Assembly: GCA_029931535.1 (NCBI GenBank)
Contig: JAQPZY010001688.1
Location: 2,783,001-2,847,000 of the forward strand
Reading direction: 5' to 3'
Length of the DNA stretch: 64,000 bases
Origin: Margaritifera margaritifera
Taxonomy: Eukaryota > Mollusca > Bivalvia > Unionida > Margaritiferidae
Shown here: positions 26,601 to 41,600 of the stretch, one piece after another
Position numbering within the stretch: position 1 is the stretch's first letter
Layout of the letters: each line of letters starts with the position of its first letter
Program-made: the position numbers and the translations under genes
Notes under the pieces: model-generated
What the model saw: the letters and a program-made list of their open reading frames with translations, nothing else
Database searches by the model: none
Told to the model about the DNA's origin: nothing

Positions 26601-29600
26601 GCTATATCAGTGATGATTTGAGCTAATCAGCTGCATAAATCATCAAGCCAAGCTAAATTGGCACAAATCAATCATGGTTTACTTTATGTCTGTGACAGTA
26701 CACTTTGGCTGGATGAATTGTGGGGCGAGTGTTTGAAAATTTTATATTATGATTTATTTTTTAATAAATCACAGAAATTGGGTACATTTTGGTATGATAA
26801 TGTTTTGACTTCGGTATATTTTTTCCTTCATGAGTATCTTTTGACTTTGGGTACATTCTGGCATTCGTAGGTACATTTTGGGTATGTTTTTGATTACATT
26901 TTGGTCAAGGTATGTTTTGACTGTAAATAATGCCGAGGAATGAAAGCAGTGAAATGTAAACAATTATACCCCACTGCACTTTGAATCCATTTCCAACCCT
27001 CAAAAATTGAAATGAAAATTCGTAACTAATGAGTAAGGAGACATTCATCAGAGAGTAATTAATAGAATTACCAACAAAGGTTTTTGTGATATGGTCCACG
27101 CGCACAATTTCCTCCTGTGGTTGTCCCATTTGAGAATCTACATACGACATTGAAGACTTGTTCATCACATTGCAGAATGAACTGTACTGGCAAAGTGATG
27201 CATGACACAAGCAATTAACAATGAATAATAAACCATGAACTATAAATGAAACGGGATTTCAGATACAATCGTTGTTTATCGCTTTGAAATCGGTTCATTT
27301 TAAATATAATAAACAAAACTGATGGAAACCTTGTTGATGTGGTTTTGTGGGTTTAATGCCATTTTTCAGCACATGATAGGCTATACATGGCAGCCAGTAT
27401 ATCTGGTGGAGGAAAAACCCTGGGAAGAACAACTGACCAACTGGAAGCTACTAGCAAGCTTTCTCACATACCCAGGTTGTCTGAGCCTGAGACTTGAACC
27501 CACGCGGACAGAGGTGAGATGTCGGTGATCTGTAAAGGTGAGCGCCTTAGGCCACTTGGCCACCTGGGGCCCCAGAAGCCTGTTTGAACTCTATTGAAGT
27601 ATAACATTCCTGATTGCCACTGAATACTTTCTCTCATCCACTATATTTACTGATGCATTCTGTCATCCACTATATTTACTGATGATATCACTGGTTATAT
27701 GTTGAAGTAAAACTGTAATAAAAACAAAATGATAAAACTTGGTTTTAAAATATTGAATTAAATATTTTTCCTTTATCAAAAACAATGAAAACCTTTGCCA
27801 AAATGTTTAAAACGATGATTTAAAGTTGTCTTTCATCTCTGTAGGGCACAAATTGGTTATTAAACAAGAAAATATGATTAATTTTGAATTACTTCCCTTG
27901 TGCAGTCTTGCAAATGTTTTGAAATGTTTGCAAATGCATTTCCAAGCCATTCATGAATGGTAAACAATGATTAAAACGCAGATGCAAAAGAAATGCCATA
28001 TGCATTTTTTCGGTACATAAATATTTCAGGGTCTGTACAGATAAAACAAATAAAGAAAACCCCATTAAACTGAAATTTTCTTGGCCTGTTTTGTGATATT
28101 TGCTTTTGGGGTCTATTTAGGCAAAATGTTGGACTCGAGGGTGACTATTTTGCATGAATCACTCCCATGTTTAGACCCTGGACTCGTGAATTATTTAAAT
28201 GTTTTCCAATAATGGCAATTACTTCATGTGTATTTGAGGCATCTGATTATCCTGGAATTTCAAGCAGAAGATGCCTAGAATAGATAATTGTAATGTAAAT
28301 ATAACGTTGGGAAAGACACCAATTCCCTGTAGGTGAAAATGTGTTGTTTACTCCGTTCTTGCTGTTCACCTTGCCTTGCAGTTCTCAAATTCCATCACAG
28401 AATTTCTCAAAATTGATTTGGGAAAATCTTGGGAATAAATTTCAAGATGTTACTAACAATATATATTTGGATCTAAAACAAAAATTTGCAGGCTAGAAGG
28501 TGTTTGTTCATTATCAAAGTCAAAGGCCTAAATGGATAACAAACAAATCAGTTGTCTACTTGATTGAATCAGGCAGTGGTTTTGATTGGTTTAAGCCTGT
28601 TCTGATGTCATTTTAAAGTTGTGGATAAAAATAACTATTAAATGATCATCAAGGTATGTAAATCGTGTATCAAAATAGTTGAGAATGTAACTTCTCCATT
28701 GCTTCTTGTGCCACTGAAAGGATTGATGGTTTTAGAAAAGTATCTTCAAATTGGAGAGGGTCATATTCCATGGGGGCAAGTTGGTCATCTTGTATTGATT
28801 GGGAGAAGAGAGGGGAGCTGTTTACTTTGTGCGCATCTTTATGGACACAGAAAAGTGCCTGTAGTTTTGTAGCCAGAAGAGTGAGTAATGTGATGTTGCA
28901 TTATAAGGGATCAAAATTGATGCTTGCAAGCGCATTGATTCAGGTTTATGTTGGTCATAGTCTAATACAATTTTGATTCGACTAATACATATAGCCAAAC
29001 CCAATACGCATGTCCATTTCACAATTTATATGAATTTGTTACATGGTTAATCTATGGATTGGCCTTTTTTTTAACAGCATCCCACATCGTTTTTTAAACT
29101 TGTTTTCAATTGATACAGTGCAATGCCTCAATCTCTTTGCTTTAAAGTTAAGGTAAAACAGTAACTGGAACCAGTCTGAAATGTAAAGAGTGAATTTAAA
29201 ATGAAGATTATCATTGGTAGTTTACCATTAATTATAGCTAAATTGTCAGTGTCATTACAAACGAGGTTGATACCATTTTTATGCAGATGCTGGCACAAAA
29301 TGCCACATAAATAGAAATGAAAATTCAAAGGGCAGGTGGAATTTAAGTTGCGGCTAGTGATATTTTAAAAGCCTTTTGCCCTGGCCTGTCAGAAAAAAAT
29401 GTTTGCAGCGATGTCACGAAGGAAGAAGTAGGGCATGGTGACCTTTTCATGTTCCAGTGATTACATTAAGCTGAGGGATTTTTAAGTTTGGGCACTTATC
29501 TCAGTTTCACTGACACTGTTCCATGTGCTCTTTTGAAACTTGATAGGTATATTCATCTTGGAAGGCATTACTCGCCACATGCAAATGCATGTCACAATGA

Positions 29601-32600
29601 CCTATTGTACACTACAGCGATTGCACAACATTTTTGCATCTAGCTAAGTGTCTCAGATGCTGTTCTGTGTACAGTAATGAAACTTGATGTTTTTATTTGT
29701 CCTGAAGGCTACTGCTAATGACAGGCAACAGTAGGTCACCATGACATACTTTTCATGCTCTAATTATGTCACATTATGGATGTATTCATCTTTTAAAGTA
29801 CTACTCACCACAGGCAAAAGTAGGTTAGTGAGACCTACTCTCTTGCTCATTTTCCACAAGTGTTCTATCCATATAAATATTTTCATGAGTATGTCATTTT
29901 ATATCTAATTTCAGACCCAAAAAAGGCGTAACAATGGGCGCAGTAAGAAGGGGCGTGGCCATGTCAACTATGTTCGGTGCACTAATTGTGCTAGATGTGT
30001 CCCTAAGGATAAGGCCATAAAAAAATTTGTGATCCGTAACATTGTTGAAGCTGCTGCAGTGAGAGATATTTCTGATGCTAGTGTTTATGAAGGTTAGTAT
30101 TTTGTTGGCAACATGACGGCTGCCACCATGGACACATTACCACAAGACGGGTCTGCTGGTTTAAAAAAAAAATACTGTATAGTTGTGAATGAGTGTGGAT
30201 TAGTGTATGGGCAAGTAATACTTTTGGTTGGAACAAATCAAACTTTAATTGACCCCTTGGGTAGTCTTGGTTTTGTTTGACTTTCCCAGAGTGTGTTGTA
30301 GAGTTATGTTGGGGTGGGACATCAGAGCATGTATTGAAAACGTGGAAGCACATGGGATAGTTGATTAATGCTTAACCATATAACTAGCTTAACCTGCTTG
30401 AAAGTGAAAAGTTGACGAGTTTTCTTTTCTGTCATATCTATTAAACAATTATTCGTTTGATGAGCTAAAATACAGTATTTAATAGCAAGACCTAAAACCT
30501 ATTCTTATGACTGTATTTGTCAAGATGTCCAAGGTCAGAATCAATTGAATTGTGTTTAGCCTATTTTATCAATAAGCTCTGGTGTTTTCTCTTGTCTGCA
30601 CCCTTGCACCTCATAACATAGTAAAATTTAAAAATGGTGCACATAAACATTGGCAATGCATCATAAATGGTGCACAACAAATAAACGTCTTTACTATACA
30701 CCTACCAATTTTCTACCCAACAAAGAGCCAGAATTTTACCGTCATTTTCTACAAGCAGGAAAACGATACTATCGTTTTCCAAACCCGTATCACCATACTC
30801 TCAAACGAGACTGAGACTACTTTATCCTCTAGGTTTCCTGGTGACAATAGCAGTGCCCCTAGCGATGGAATGCCAACACTGGCAGTAAACAAAGCTCTCA
30901 CAGTGACGTTAAGAAACCTTGCATTATATGTAAAATATCTGAACGGTCTAAACCATGTTTTTGTCATACTCAGAAATCGCGTACCAAAACATTACAGTTG
31001 TACAGTACAACCCATTTACGGAAATTCATAAATGGCTACGTTAGTGAGTTTCACGCATAATGGATGAATTTGAAGTTATAAATGGGTAATATTCTCTGCA
31101 ACAAATCTGTACCATCAAGTTTCAACAATTTCTCCAATCCTGTTGTAAATAAATGTCAAAATAATGTTGTCAAGTTCATAGGAAGCGATGAAATAATTGA
31201 ACAGTGAGAAGGGACCCCTAGATTTGATACAGGGGTCCTTTAGTGCATCGTTTTGTCAAGCCCACATTAGTGGGAAGCGAGACATAGCAGTCGCTTTTCC
31301 ACCACTGGAATTGTTGTCTTGCACAGTTTGTTTTAGTTTTTGGTTCAGGTTTTAATTTGCTTACATTTCCTAAACCCCTTGACGGATTTTCTTCATGCTT
31401 GGGATAGATCATTTTAAACCTAAGACCATTTCTTCTGTGACATATGTGCTTGCCCCTTTTACCACAGGGTCAAGGTCACTGTTGTAGAAAATTTACATTA
31501 GGTTTTGGCTAAAGTTTTTCCATATGCTTATATTCACTAAACGGTTTGATGGAGTTTCTTCATACATGGGATGCATCACTATGAAGCTAACACAGTTCAT
31601 TCTGTGACCTGCTTCCTCAACCTTTTGACCTTGGGATCACATTTTCACGTTTGATAACAATGCTTTCATCATAGGCTCAACATGCAGGCCTTGGTCTTTT
31701 TGTTTATTTAATATTTATTTATTTTTTAGAATTGCCTTTTTTTCACATTTTTTTCTTTCTTCTTAGACGACCTTAGATTTGATGTGGCTTAGCACTGGAG
31801 ACTTTTTTTGTTTAATTTATTTCCAAGGTATGTTCTAGTGAGTGGAGCAGTTGACATCTTTCTGTGATGATTATGGTTGTGTTGTGAAATAGTCACTGCC
31901 ATAAGATGGGGCATATAGGCAGCATATGGTACATGTATAACATCTATACCGAGGTCATCATGCTCAGGCATGGATGGAAATTGCATTTGCAGCCAGGTTG
32001 GCTTGATGTTGTGTTAACTTTTGTGTTTATTTGAGTACATCAGTCATATGATTTACTTGTTCCAGAAATAAATACATGGTTTGAACTTAATGAGAATATG
32101 CAGGAGTTTTTTTTCTTCAAATTTTCAAGGCTCATATCCACTTGAGTTTTTTTTTCATTTTACATTGGATTTTACACGTCAAGAAAATGGACGAGTGTCA
32201 AACACAGACAAGGCAGTGAATGCAGCTTTGATTTGGAAGTTGTCTTTTTTGTTACAAGTCGTGCATGTATTGTTTTTTTTTTTCTTTAAAAATGTAGATT
32301 AATAACAAAGTTTGTGGGACGATGAGATTTTTCATATTTAAAAACAATGAGCAATTAAGAAGAATTTCAAAACAGTAACATCAGTAACAGTAGAAATGTT
32401 TTCAGTTTCTTTGTATCCATATAAAACTGAAAAGCACACAATCGTTCATGAAAAAAGCATGTAGACAGATATTTGAAGTTTTTTTACCAAAGTTCTGGCA
32501 GCTTAGGTTTTTCGGTTTCTGAACCGTTGTCCAGCAGAGAGGCATGTTCTGGGTGAATGACTATTTAGTTCACTGGGGGTGAGGTGGGATATTCAATTTA

Positions 32601-35600
32601 CATAGATAAAAGGTGGGAAAAAACATTTTTTTTTTTTTTTCTAATTTATAAGTAGATACGTTGGAGTAAATTGCCATTAAGTGTACTTGGAATAAAATTT
32701 AAAAAGAAAAGATTCTTGTCCAATGAACAGACATTCAGACATCTCGCAACAATGAACCATGGTTTGCATTTGCTCTTTTTCAATGGATAGATTTGTTAAA
32801 AAAAATGATAAAATAATGATGTTTTCCATCGCACTTTCTATTCTGCTTTAATAAAGTTAAAGCCGTGTCAGCTTTAGATACGAAATTTGGTATACTTTTG
32901 CATTATCATTAGAAAGTGTCTTTTGTACCACATTGGGAGTTGTATCTTCAAGGTCATGGTCATGGGTCAGTATTTTATGTTTTTTCATCACACTTTCCTT
33001 TCCACTGTATGTATTAAGAGTCATTAAAAGATGAATATTGGTACGTATCCCTCGCCGCTTTAGTGCACCACTCTGCCTTCTTCCACTATAAAATTAATGT
33101 TTTTATAAGCACTATCAAGTCATTTTCCATATGACTCAATGGTTAAATTGGTCATTTTTATTGTTTTTATAAACTTTAAAGCACTTGCTTAATTAAATGC
33201 AAACCACATTCTAATCCGATTAACCCAAGTTGCACATTGTGTTCTCATCAAAGCTTGACTATAACGTCAAAGTTGTTACTGCATGTGGTCCAGCTTTGAA
33301 GCATCTATCTCATTAAAATTCACCAACCCAAAAGTTGACTTCCCTTTTTCTTTTTTTAAATAATAGCTATCAAAGCCTAAATGTTCTCGATGCTTGAAAT
33401 TAGCTGTAGTCAAGGTTATTTGAGAGATTAATACCAAATAAAAATATGCCAAGTGAAAAACATTGACTTTCCCAGTTGGAAAATCATAAAAGTTGCACAT
33501 CACAATCATTCCGTAACTTCCTTTTTGGCAACCAACAGCTGTTCATTAAATATACAGTTTGTTTGAGATGACAATTTTTACAGATGTCCACAGTCTTTTA
33601 ATCCTTAAGCTAGTTGTTTCAGTCACAGAAGAGATAATGGACCAATATACACTATTGCAATGAAGATGGTTCAAAATTCAATGAACGATATGCCTAAATT
33701 TGGGAAAACATACCAGAGGTTGAAAACTTGTGCAAATCTGATACTCGTAACATGTAAATGTAGCAAGTTAATGTGGGAATGGTGATTACAGTACACATAA
33801 TTTAAGGGTGTCACAAGTCGTTGAACAAGAACAACCTGTCATTGTGTTGACACTTTGAACATTTGCCCTAGGTCTGTTACTTTAGGGGATGCCGCTCCAG
33901 CTGCAACATAAAAGCAGTATTAGAGCTAGCAGGCTCTTTTACCATATATTCAAGCACAAACATGCTAGATGAAAAATTGGAAAATCAGACTTTGTATTCC
34001 TGTATCTTTGTGTTAATTGAATTCTGTCAAACATTTTGATTCATTGATTCTGTTTTAACTTACATAGATGTAGGTATATTTGTGTGCTACTTCTGCTGAA
34101 TTGGAAATTCTGCTGATTACAAATGTTACAATTGCTTTGAAGTGTTTAGTCTATTTTTCTTACTTGGGTATTCTTAGCTTCAATAGTTTTGAGTCTAACT
34201 GATTAAAATCTGTCATGCGATATCTTTGCTATTAAATGATATGACATGAAGTCTTTATTTACATTACAATATCACCAAGAAAGGTGAAGAATTCTTCACC
34301 AGTTGTCTTCATATGTTAATCTTTTATGTATTTTGCTGACATTATCATTTAATGATGTGTAATATATTTTATGATGTGTATAAAATGATCAGCCCATTAT
34401 ATAAAGTGTAAGTTGTGAACTTGCTCTTATTTATCGTCATCATTTATTTTATTTTTTAAAAAATATGTCCACATTGATGGCCTTTTAAAAAAAAAATGTA
34501 AATTCTGCTTGACATTATCATTATGATCCTTCAACTCGCAACAAAGCCCCTTCTTGCAAAAAAAGTACCCTTACAGTAAGAACTGCCCATTGACTCATCT
34601 CTTCCCATCCCACAAGAAATTAGACATTTATGCTGGAACACTGGCAGGTGTGTCCCATAGCACAGTGGGGGGTGGGGGTGGTTCTATCTTCAAGGTCAAG
34701 GTCATGGATCAATATTTCAAGTTTTCATTCATACTTTCCTTTTCCTTCCTAAACATTCAAGTCTTTTGATACAAGGGGATTAAATGTGCTATATTTTGTC
34801 ATGTGTCACCTTGTGGGTCCTTTTTTTTAAAGGTCACTCATAGGTCAATCCTTTAGTTTACAGTATCCATTTTTCCTTCTGCTCTGTTACATGTGAGCTG
34901 GTAAATAAATTAATGAAATTTGGTACACTTCTATATTGTCACTAATAAATGTCCTTCATTCTCCATTTGGGTCTTATTCTCAAGGTCAAGGTCAAAGGTA
35001 CATATTTAATGGTTGCTTTTGTTTCCGCTATATCTCATACAAGCTGTTTAAGTTTCAGGGTTGAACCATTGCACACTTGAGTGTCACTATTTGATGACAT
35101 CTGCATTACAGTCAAGGTTTTGTCTTCAAGGTCAAGGTCACTAAATTTCTTTCCTTTTCTGCACTTTTACTCCGCCCTTTGAGATAGTGACATGAAACTT
35201 TGTTACTTTCCATGTTTGCCTAGTAACTACAGTTTTGTCACTCTGGTTGCAGCCAAATTACTTCATTTTATACTTTTGGTGACGTTGGCACAGTAGGTGG
35301 GGAACACAAATTCACTGCATTTACTTGTAGTAGAAAACATCCTTAGGCTAATAATTCCGATTGCATGGCTAGCTATCTTGCATTTGATTGTCAGGCAGAT
35401 TTCAGATGGGTGAGCAATCTAAGGCATCTTGTTTGCTTCAAGAACTTCTATTAATATTGAAGAAATTGGCCCAGAAGTTTTAGCGGGTCTGGCAGTTTGA
35501 GTTTGTATAAGAATACTTAATAGGTTCTTCTTGCATCCAGATGATTTTTATAATGGTGTGTATACACTATGCATGATATGAATGAGACAATTCACCCATG

Positions 35601-38600
35601 GTAAGCATGTAAGATGTATTTACAACAAATCACTATTTTCACAGTGGACTAGGTTCTAGTGAATATTTCACTGGACAGGTATAACCACCTGGTCACTTTG
35701 TCTAATCTATATATACAGAAAGGAAAACATCAACATGAGGTTTCTTTAACAGACATAATCTCTAGTGCTCCTGTACATGTCATTGACCTAACATAGGTTG
35801 AAATTTGATGCATTATCTATTTTCTTCCACCTCGGCTTTTTAAGGTGCTGTAAGTGGAACCTTGATGGTGCTAGACAAAATGAGGGAATCCAAGATGACC
35901 GGCACTGTTCACCAGTGGTTATCATTTTGGCCCTCAAACATTCATTCCAGTCACTCGTTATACCCCAACATAAAAAGCAATCAATATATGTAATTAACTT
36001 TTGTCCATCTGTGTGTGCCTATCCACCTGTCTGTGCATATGTACATCTGTCCATATGTCCTCCCTTTTCCAGGATATAACTCCTATACTACCTCACCTAT
36101 TGGCATCAAATTTGTACACCAAATCTGGGTTGCTGAGACCTGCTTTCCAGGATTTATTCAAAAGTGGTTAAAAAAACATTCTTGGGTCTGATTTCATGGA
36201 GATGTGCATCTTAGGATGGATGTTTGTTGTACATCATAAATAGGTCACTATAATCTACATTCCAGATTTATGCAAAATGTTTGTGACTCCACCACAGTGT
36301 GCGCTGGGGGCAGAGATTTCTATAGGATTTTCACAGTGGGGGAGATGGAATTCACTCGTCGTTTTGTTGGGGGGGGGGGGGTATTCATTTTTTTTTTATG
36401 GTGCACAGTTTTTATATGACAACAGTATTTATGAACCGACCCATTTTGAGTATGTTTCAACAAAATTGTGTTTGGTAAATAACTTGACATGCCCACCATT
36501 GTACAACCTCGCTAAGTGCATTTGGTAGAATGCTTTCAATAACTAGATATTCAATGAAACTGTCTCATTGCTCTATTGCAAAAAGTCACTTAGTAAGCTC
36601 TTGATCATGGCAGTCCATCTAAAAGTCAACCACTTGTATAATCAGATTGAGCTGTTAATAAATGTACAGGTTATGTTATGGTAACAGCAAAATGACCACA
36701 AAATTTAGCATGCTCGCACATTTTTAAAGGGGAGGGGGGACCTTACATTTATTGGGGATTCATGCAGTCGCTTGTTGTGGAGAAAATGGGGGATGGGTAG
36801 CCAGCTCACTTGCATTTGACTATCAGGCAGATTTTAGCTGGATGAGCCTCATTATTTGCTTCAAGAATGTCTAAGAATGTTGAGCAATTTTTAGATGGCC
36901 TGGCAGTTTGAAATTGGAAAACTTACATTGTAGTGATGGTTTTAGTGGTGTGTATATAATGTGCATACTTAGAGACAAATAAAACAATTCACCAATTATA
37001 TAAGGATGTAAGATGTATTTACAACAAATAACTATTTTAGAAGTGGACTAGGTTCTAGTGAATATTTCACTGGACTGGTATAACCACCTGGTCACTTTGT
37101 CTAAACTATAAATATACAGGAAGGAAAATATCATCACAAGGTTTCTTTAATAGACATAATCTCTAGTGCTTTCCTGTACATGTAATTAATCTAACAAAAG
37201 TTGAAATTTGATGCATTATCTATTTTCATCCACCTCAGTTTTTTAAGGTGCTGTAAGTGGAACCTTGATGGTGCTAGACAAAATGAGAGAATCCAAGATA
37301 ACCGGCACTGTTCACCAGTGGTTATCATTTTGGCCCTCAAACATTCATTCCAGATACTTGTTATACCCCAACATAAAAAGCATGCAATATATATAATTGA
37401 CTTTTGTCCATCTATCTGTGCCTATCCACCTGTCTGTGCATCTGTACATCTGTCCATATGTCGTCCCTTTTCCAATATATAACTCCTATACTACCTCACC
37501 TATTGGCATCAAACTTGCACACCAAAACTGGGTTGCTGAGACCTGCTTTCCAGGATTTATTCAAAAGTGGTTAAAAAAAACATTCTTGGGTCTGATTCCA
37601 TGGAGATGTGCATCTTAGGATGGATGTTTGTTGTACATCATAAATAGGTCACTATAATCTACATTCTGGATTTCTGCAAAATATTTATGACTCCACCACA
37701 GTGTGTGGTCGGGGCAGAGATTTCTATAGGATTTTCACACGGTGGGGTAGATGGAATTCACTCATAATTTCTTTTTGTGTAGGGGGGTGGGGTATTCATT
37801 TTTTTTTATGGTGCACAGTTTTTATATGACAACAGTATTTATGAACCGACCCATTTTGAGTATGTTTCAACAAAATTGTGTTTGATAAATAACTTGACAT
37901 GAATAAAAATAAAACTTAGAGCTGTTTTATCTTAGCAGCAGCAATAAAGTGTTATGACAATGGCACTTTGTTTTATGCATTAGAACAGCATGTGACAGCA
38001 GAGACATTTAAAACTTGATGCAGAAAACTGCATGCCCACCATTGTACAACCTCGCTAAGTGCATTTGGTAGAATGCTTTCAATAGTCGGTTCACTTGTAT
38101 TTGACTATCAGGCTGCATAGCCAGCTCACTTGCATTTGACTATCAGGCTGCATAGTCAGCTCACTTGTATTTGACTATCAGGCTGCATAGCCAGCTCACT
38201 TGCATTTGACTATCGGGCTGCATAGTCCGCTCACTTGCATTTGACTATCGGGCTGCATAGTCTGCTCACATGCATTTGACCATCAGGCTGCATAGCCAGC
38301 TCACTTGCATTTGACTATCGGGCAGATTTTAGCTGGATGAGCCTCGTTTTTTGCTTCAAGAATGTCTAAGAATGTTAAGTAATTGGTCCCCAGAATTTTT
38401 AGATGGCCTGGCAGTTTGAAATTGGAAAACTTACATTGTAGTGATGGTTTTAGTGGTGTGTATATAATGTGCATACTTAGAGACAAATAAAACAATTCAC
38501 CAATTATATAAGGATGTAAGATGTATTTACAACAAATAACTATTTTAGAAGTGGACTAGGTTCTAGTGAATATTTCACTGGACTGGTATAACCACCTGGT

Positions 38601-41600
38601 CACTTTGTCTAAACTATAAATATACAGGAAGGAAAATATCATCACAAGGTTTCTTTAATAGACATAATCTCTAGTGCTTTCCTGTACATGTAATTAATCT
38701 AACAAAAGTTGAAATTTGATGCATTATCTATTTTCATTCACCTCAGCTTTTTAAGGTGCTGTAAGTGGAACCTTGATGGTGCTAGACAAAATGAGAGAAT
38801 CCAAGATAACCGGCACTGTTCACCAGTGGTTATCATTTTGGCCCTCAAACATTCATTCCAGTTACTCATTATACCCCAACATAAAAAGCATATATAATTG
38901 ACTTTTGTCCATCTATCTGTGCCTATCCACCTGTCTGTGCATCCGTACATCTGTCCATATGTCGTCCCTTTTCCAGGATATAACTCCTATACTACCTCAC
39001 CTATTGGCATCAAACTTGCACACCAAAACTGGGTTGCTGAGACCTGCTTTCCAGGATTTATTCAAAAGTGGTTTAAAAAAATATTCTTGGGTCTGATTCC
39101 ATGGAGATGTGCATCTTAGGATGGATGTTTGTTGTACATCATAAATAGGTCACTATAATCTACATTCCGGATTTCTGCAAAATATTTATGACTCCACCAC
39201 AGTGTGTGGTGGGGGTAGAGATTTCTATAGGATTTTCACACGGTGGGGGAGATGGAATTCACTCATTGTTTTGTTAATGGGGGTGGGGGGTGGGGTATTC
39301 ATTTTTTTTTTTATGGTGCACAGTTTTTATATGACAACAGTGTTTATGAACTGACCCATTTTGAGTATGTTTCAACAAAATTGTGTTTGATAAATAACTT
39401 GACATTAATAAAAATAAAACTTAGAGCTGTTTTATCTTAGCAGCAGCAATAAAGTGTTATGACAATGGCACTTTGTTTTATGCATTAGAACAGCATGTGA
39501 CAGCAGAGACATTTAAAACTTTATGCAGAAAACTGCATGCCCACCATTGTACAACCTCGCTAAGTGCATTTGGTAGAATGCTTTCAATAGTCGGTTCACT
39601 TGTATTTGACTATCAGGCTGCATAGCCAGCTCACTTGCATTTGACTATCAGGCTGCATAGCCAGCTCACTTGCATTTGACTATCGGGCTGCATAGTCTGC
39701 TCACTTGCATTTGACTATCGGGCTGCATAGTCTGCTCACTTGCATTTGACTATCGGGCTGCATAGTCCGCTCACATGCATTTGACCATCAGGCTGCATAG
39801 CCAGCTCACTTGCATTTGACTATCGGGCAGATTTTAGCTGGATGAGCCTCGTTTTTTGCTTTAAGAATGTCTAAGAATGTTAAGTAATTGGTCCCCAGAA
39901 TTTTTAGATGGCCTGGCAGTTTGAAATTGGAAAACTTACATTGTAGTGATATAATGTACATACTTTGATACAAATGAAACAATTCACCAATTATATAAGG
40001 ATGTAAGATGTATTTACAACAAATCACTATTTTAGAAGTGGACTAGGTTCTAGTGAATATTTCACTGGAGAGGTATAACCACCTGGTCACTTTGTCTAAT
40101 CTATATATACAGGAAGGAAAACATCATCACAAGGTTTCTTTAATAGACATAATCTCTAGTGCTTTCCTGTATATGTCATTGACCTAACAAAGGTTGAGAT
40201 TTGATGCATTATCTATTTTCTTCCACCTCAGTTTTTTAAGGTGCTGTAAGTGGAATGTTGATGGTGCTACACAAAATTTTGAGGGAATCCAAGATGACCG
40301 GCACTGTTCACCAGTGGTCATCATTTTGGCCCTCAAACATTCATTCCAGTCACTCATACCCCAGCATTGAAAAGTGGGAGATGTTTAGAATTCACTTTTG
40401 TCCATTCAGCTGTTATTTGTCCATCCAGCTTTTATTTGTCCATCCTCCTTTTCCTACAACTCCTATACTACCTTGTCTGTTGATATAAAACTTGCCTTTG
40501 GTGTGAACATACATTGCACACCAAACATTGGTTGTTGACACTTTCTTTCTAGGATTTATTCAAAATTGGTCAAGAATCATTGCAGGGTATAATTCTATGC
40601 AAATGTGCATCTTAGGATGTATGTGTGTTTGCACATCATGACTAGGTTATTGTGATCTACATTACATGATTTATGCAAAATTGTGGTGACCTCACCACAA
40701 CAGGCAGGAGGACAAAAAAATCCACTGAATTTGCTTGTGACAGAAAGCATGCTTAGGCTAATAACCCAGAATGCATGGCCAGATGTCTTGCATTCAACTA
40801 TCAGGCAGATTTTAGCTGTGTGAGTTATCTTGTGTCCCTTGTGCTTCTGTTTTTGCTTCAAAAACTTCTAAAAATGTTGAAGTAATTGACCCAGAATTTT
40901 TAGATGGCCTGGCAGTTTGAATTTGAGAATACTTGTTTGGGTCGTCTTGCATCCAAACTGTGGTTATAGTGGTGCGTATATAATATAAATACTTTAATAC
41001 AAATTAAACAGTTCATCCATAATATAAGCACTTGAGATGTATTTACAACAAACAACTGTTTCAGAAGTGGATAGATACAAGTGAATATTTCACTGAACAG
41101 TTATAACCACCAGGTCACTTTGGCTGATATATATATACAGGAGCGAACACGTCAGGATGCAGGTATTTTTAATAGACATAATATCTAGTGCTTGCCTAAA
41201 CATGTCATTGATCTAACAAAGCTTAGGATTTGATGCATTATCTTCGTTCTTCCACCTCAGCTTTTTAAGGTGCTGTAAGTGGAACCTTGATGGTGCTAGA
41301 CAAAATGAGGGAATCCAAGATGACCGGCACTGTTCACCAGTGGTTATCATTTTGGCCCTCAAACAATCATTCCATTCGCTCATTATACCCCAGCAGCAAA
41401 AGGCAGGCAATGTATAGAATTCACTTTTCTTCATCTGTGTGTTCCATCTATCTGGTTAAAAATCACTTAGACACTCCAATTCCAGGCAAATGTTCATCTT
41501 AGGATGGATGTGTGTTGCACACCATAACTAGGTCACTGTGACCTACATTCCAGGATTGATGCAAACATTTTCGAAAATTGTGTTGATCCTTCCTGTTTGT

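Larger units (their letters stand above)
35330..41530. repeat. Five-unit tandem array (1.0-1.5 kb units) in RPS26 intron 2
   Basis: A block starting with TTGATGCATTATCTATTTTC and containing AAGGTGCTGTAAGTGGAACC and GGCACTGTTCACCAGTGG occurs at about 35800, 37200, 38710, 40200 and 41225. Spacings are roughly 1400, 1510, 1490 and 1030 bp. The second and third units are the most alike; the last is truncated and diverged. It has no coding content. Confidence 0.9.

Noticed and set aside
27500..27570. Possible tRNA-Leu/Ser gene on minus strand
   Set aside because: Only the promoter boxes are tRNA-like; no acceptor stem is evident and unrelated tail sequence follows.
30582..31031. 149-codon ORF in RPS26 intron 2
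   Set aside because: No recognised motif, no signals, and intronic position; length alone is not enough in 64 kb of AT-rich sequence.
38085..39830. Regular 35-bp repeats resembling a CRISPR array
   Set aside because: The whole unit repeats with no unique spacers, and the surroundings are eukaryotic; it is a minisatellite.
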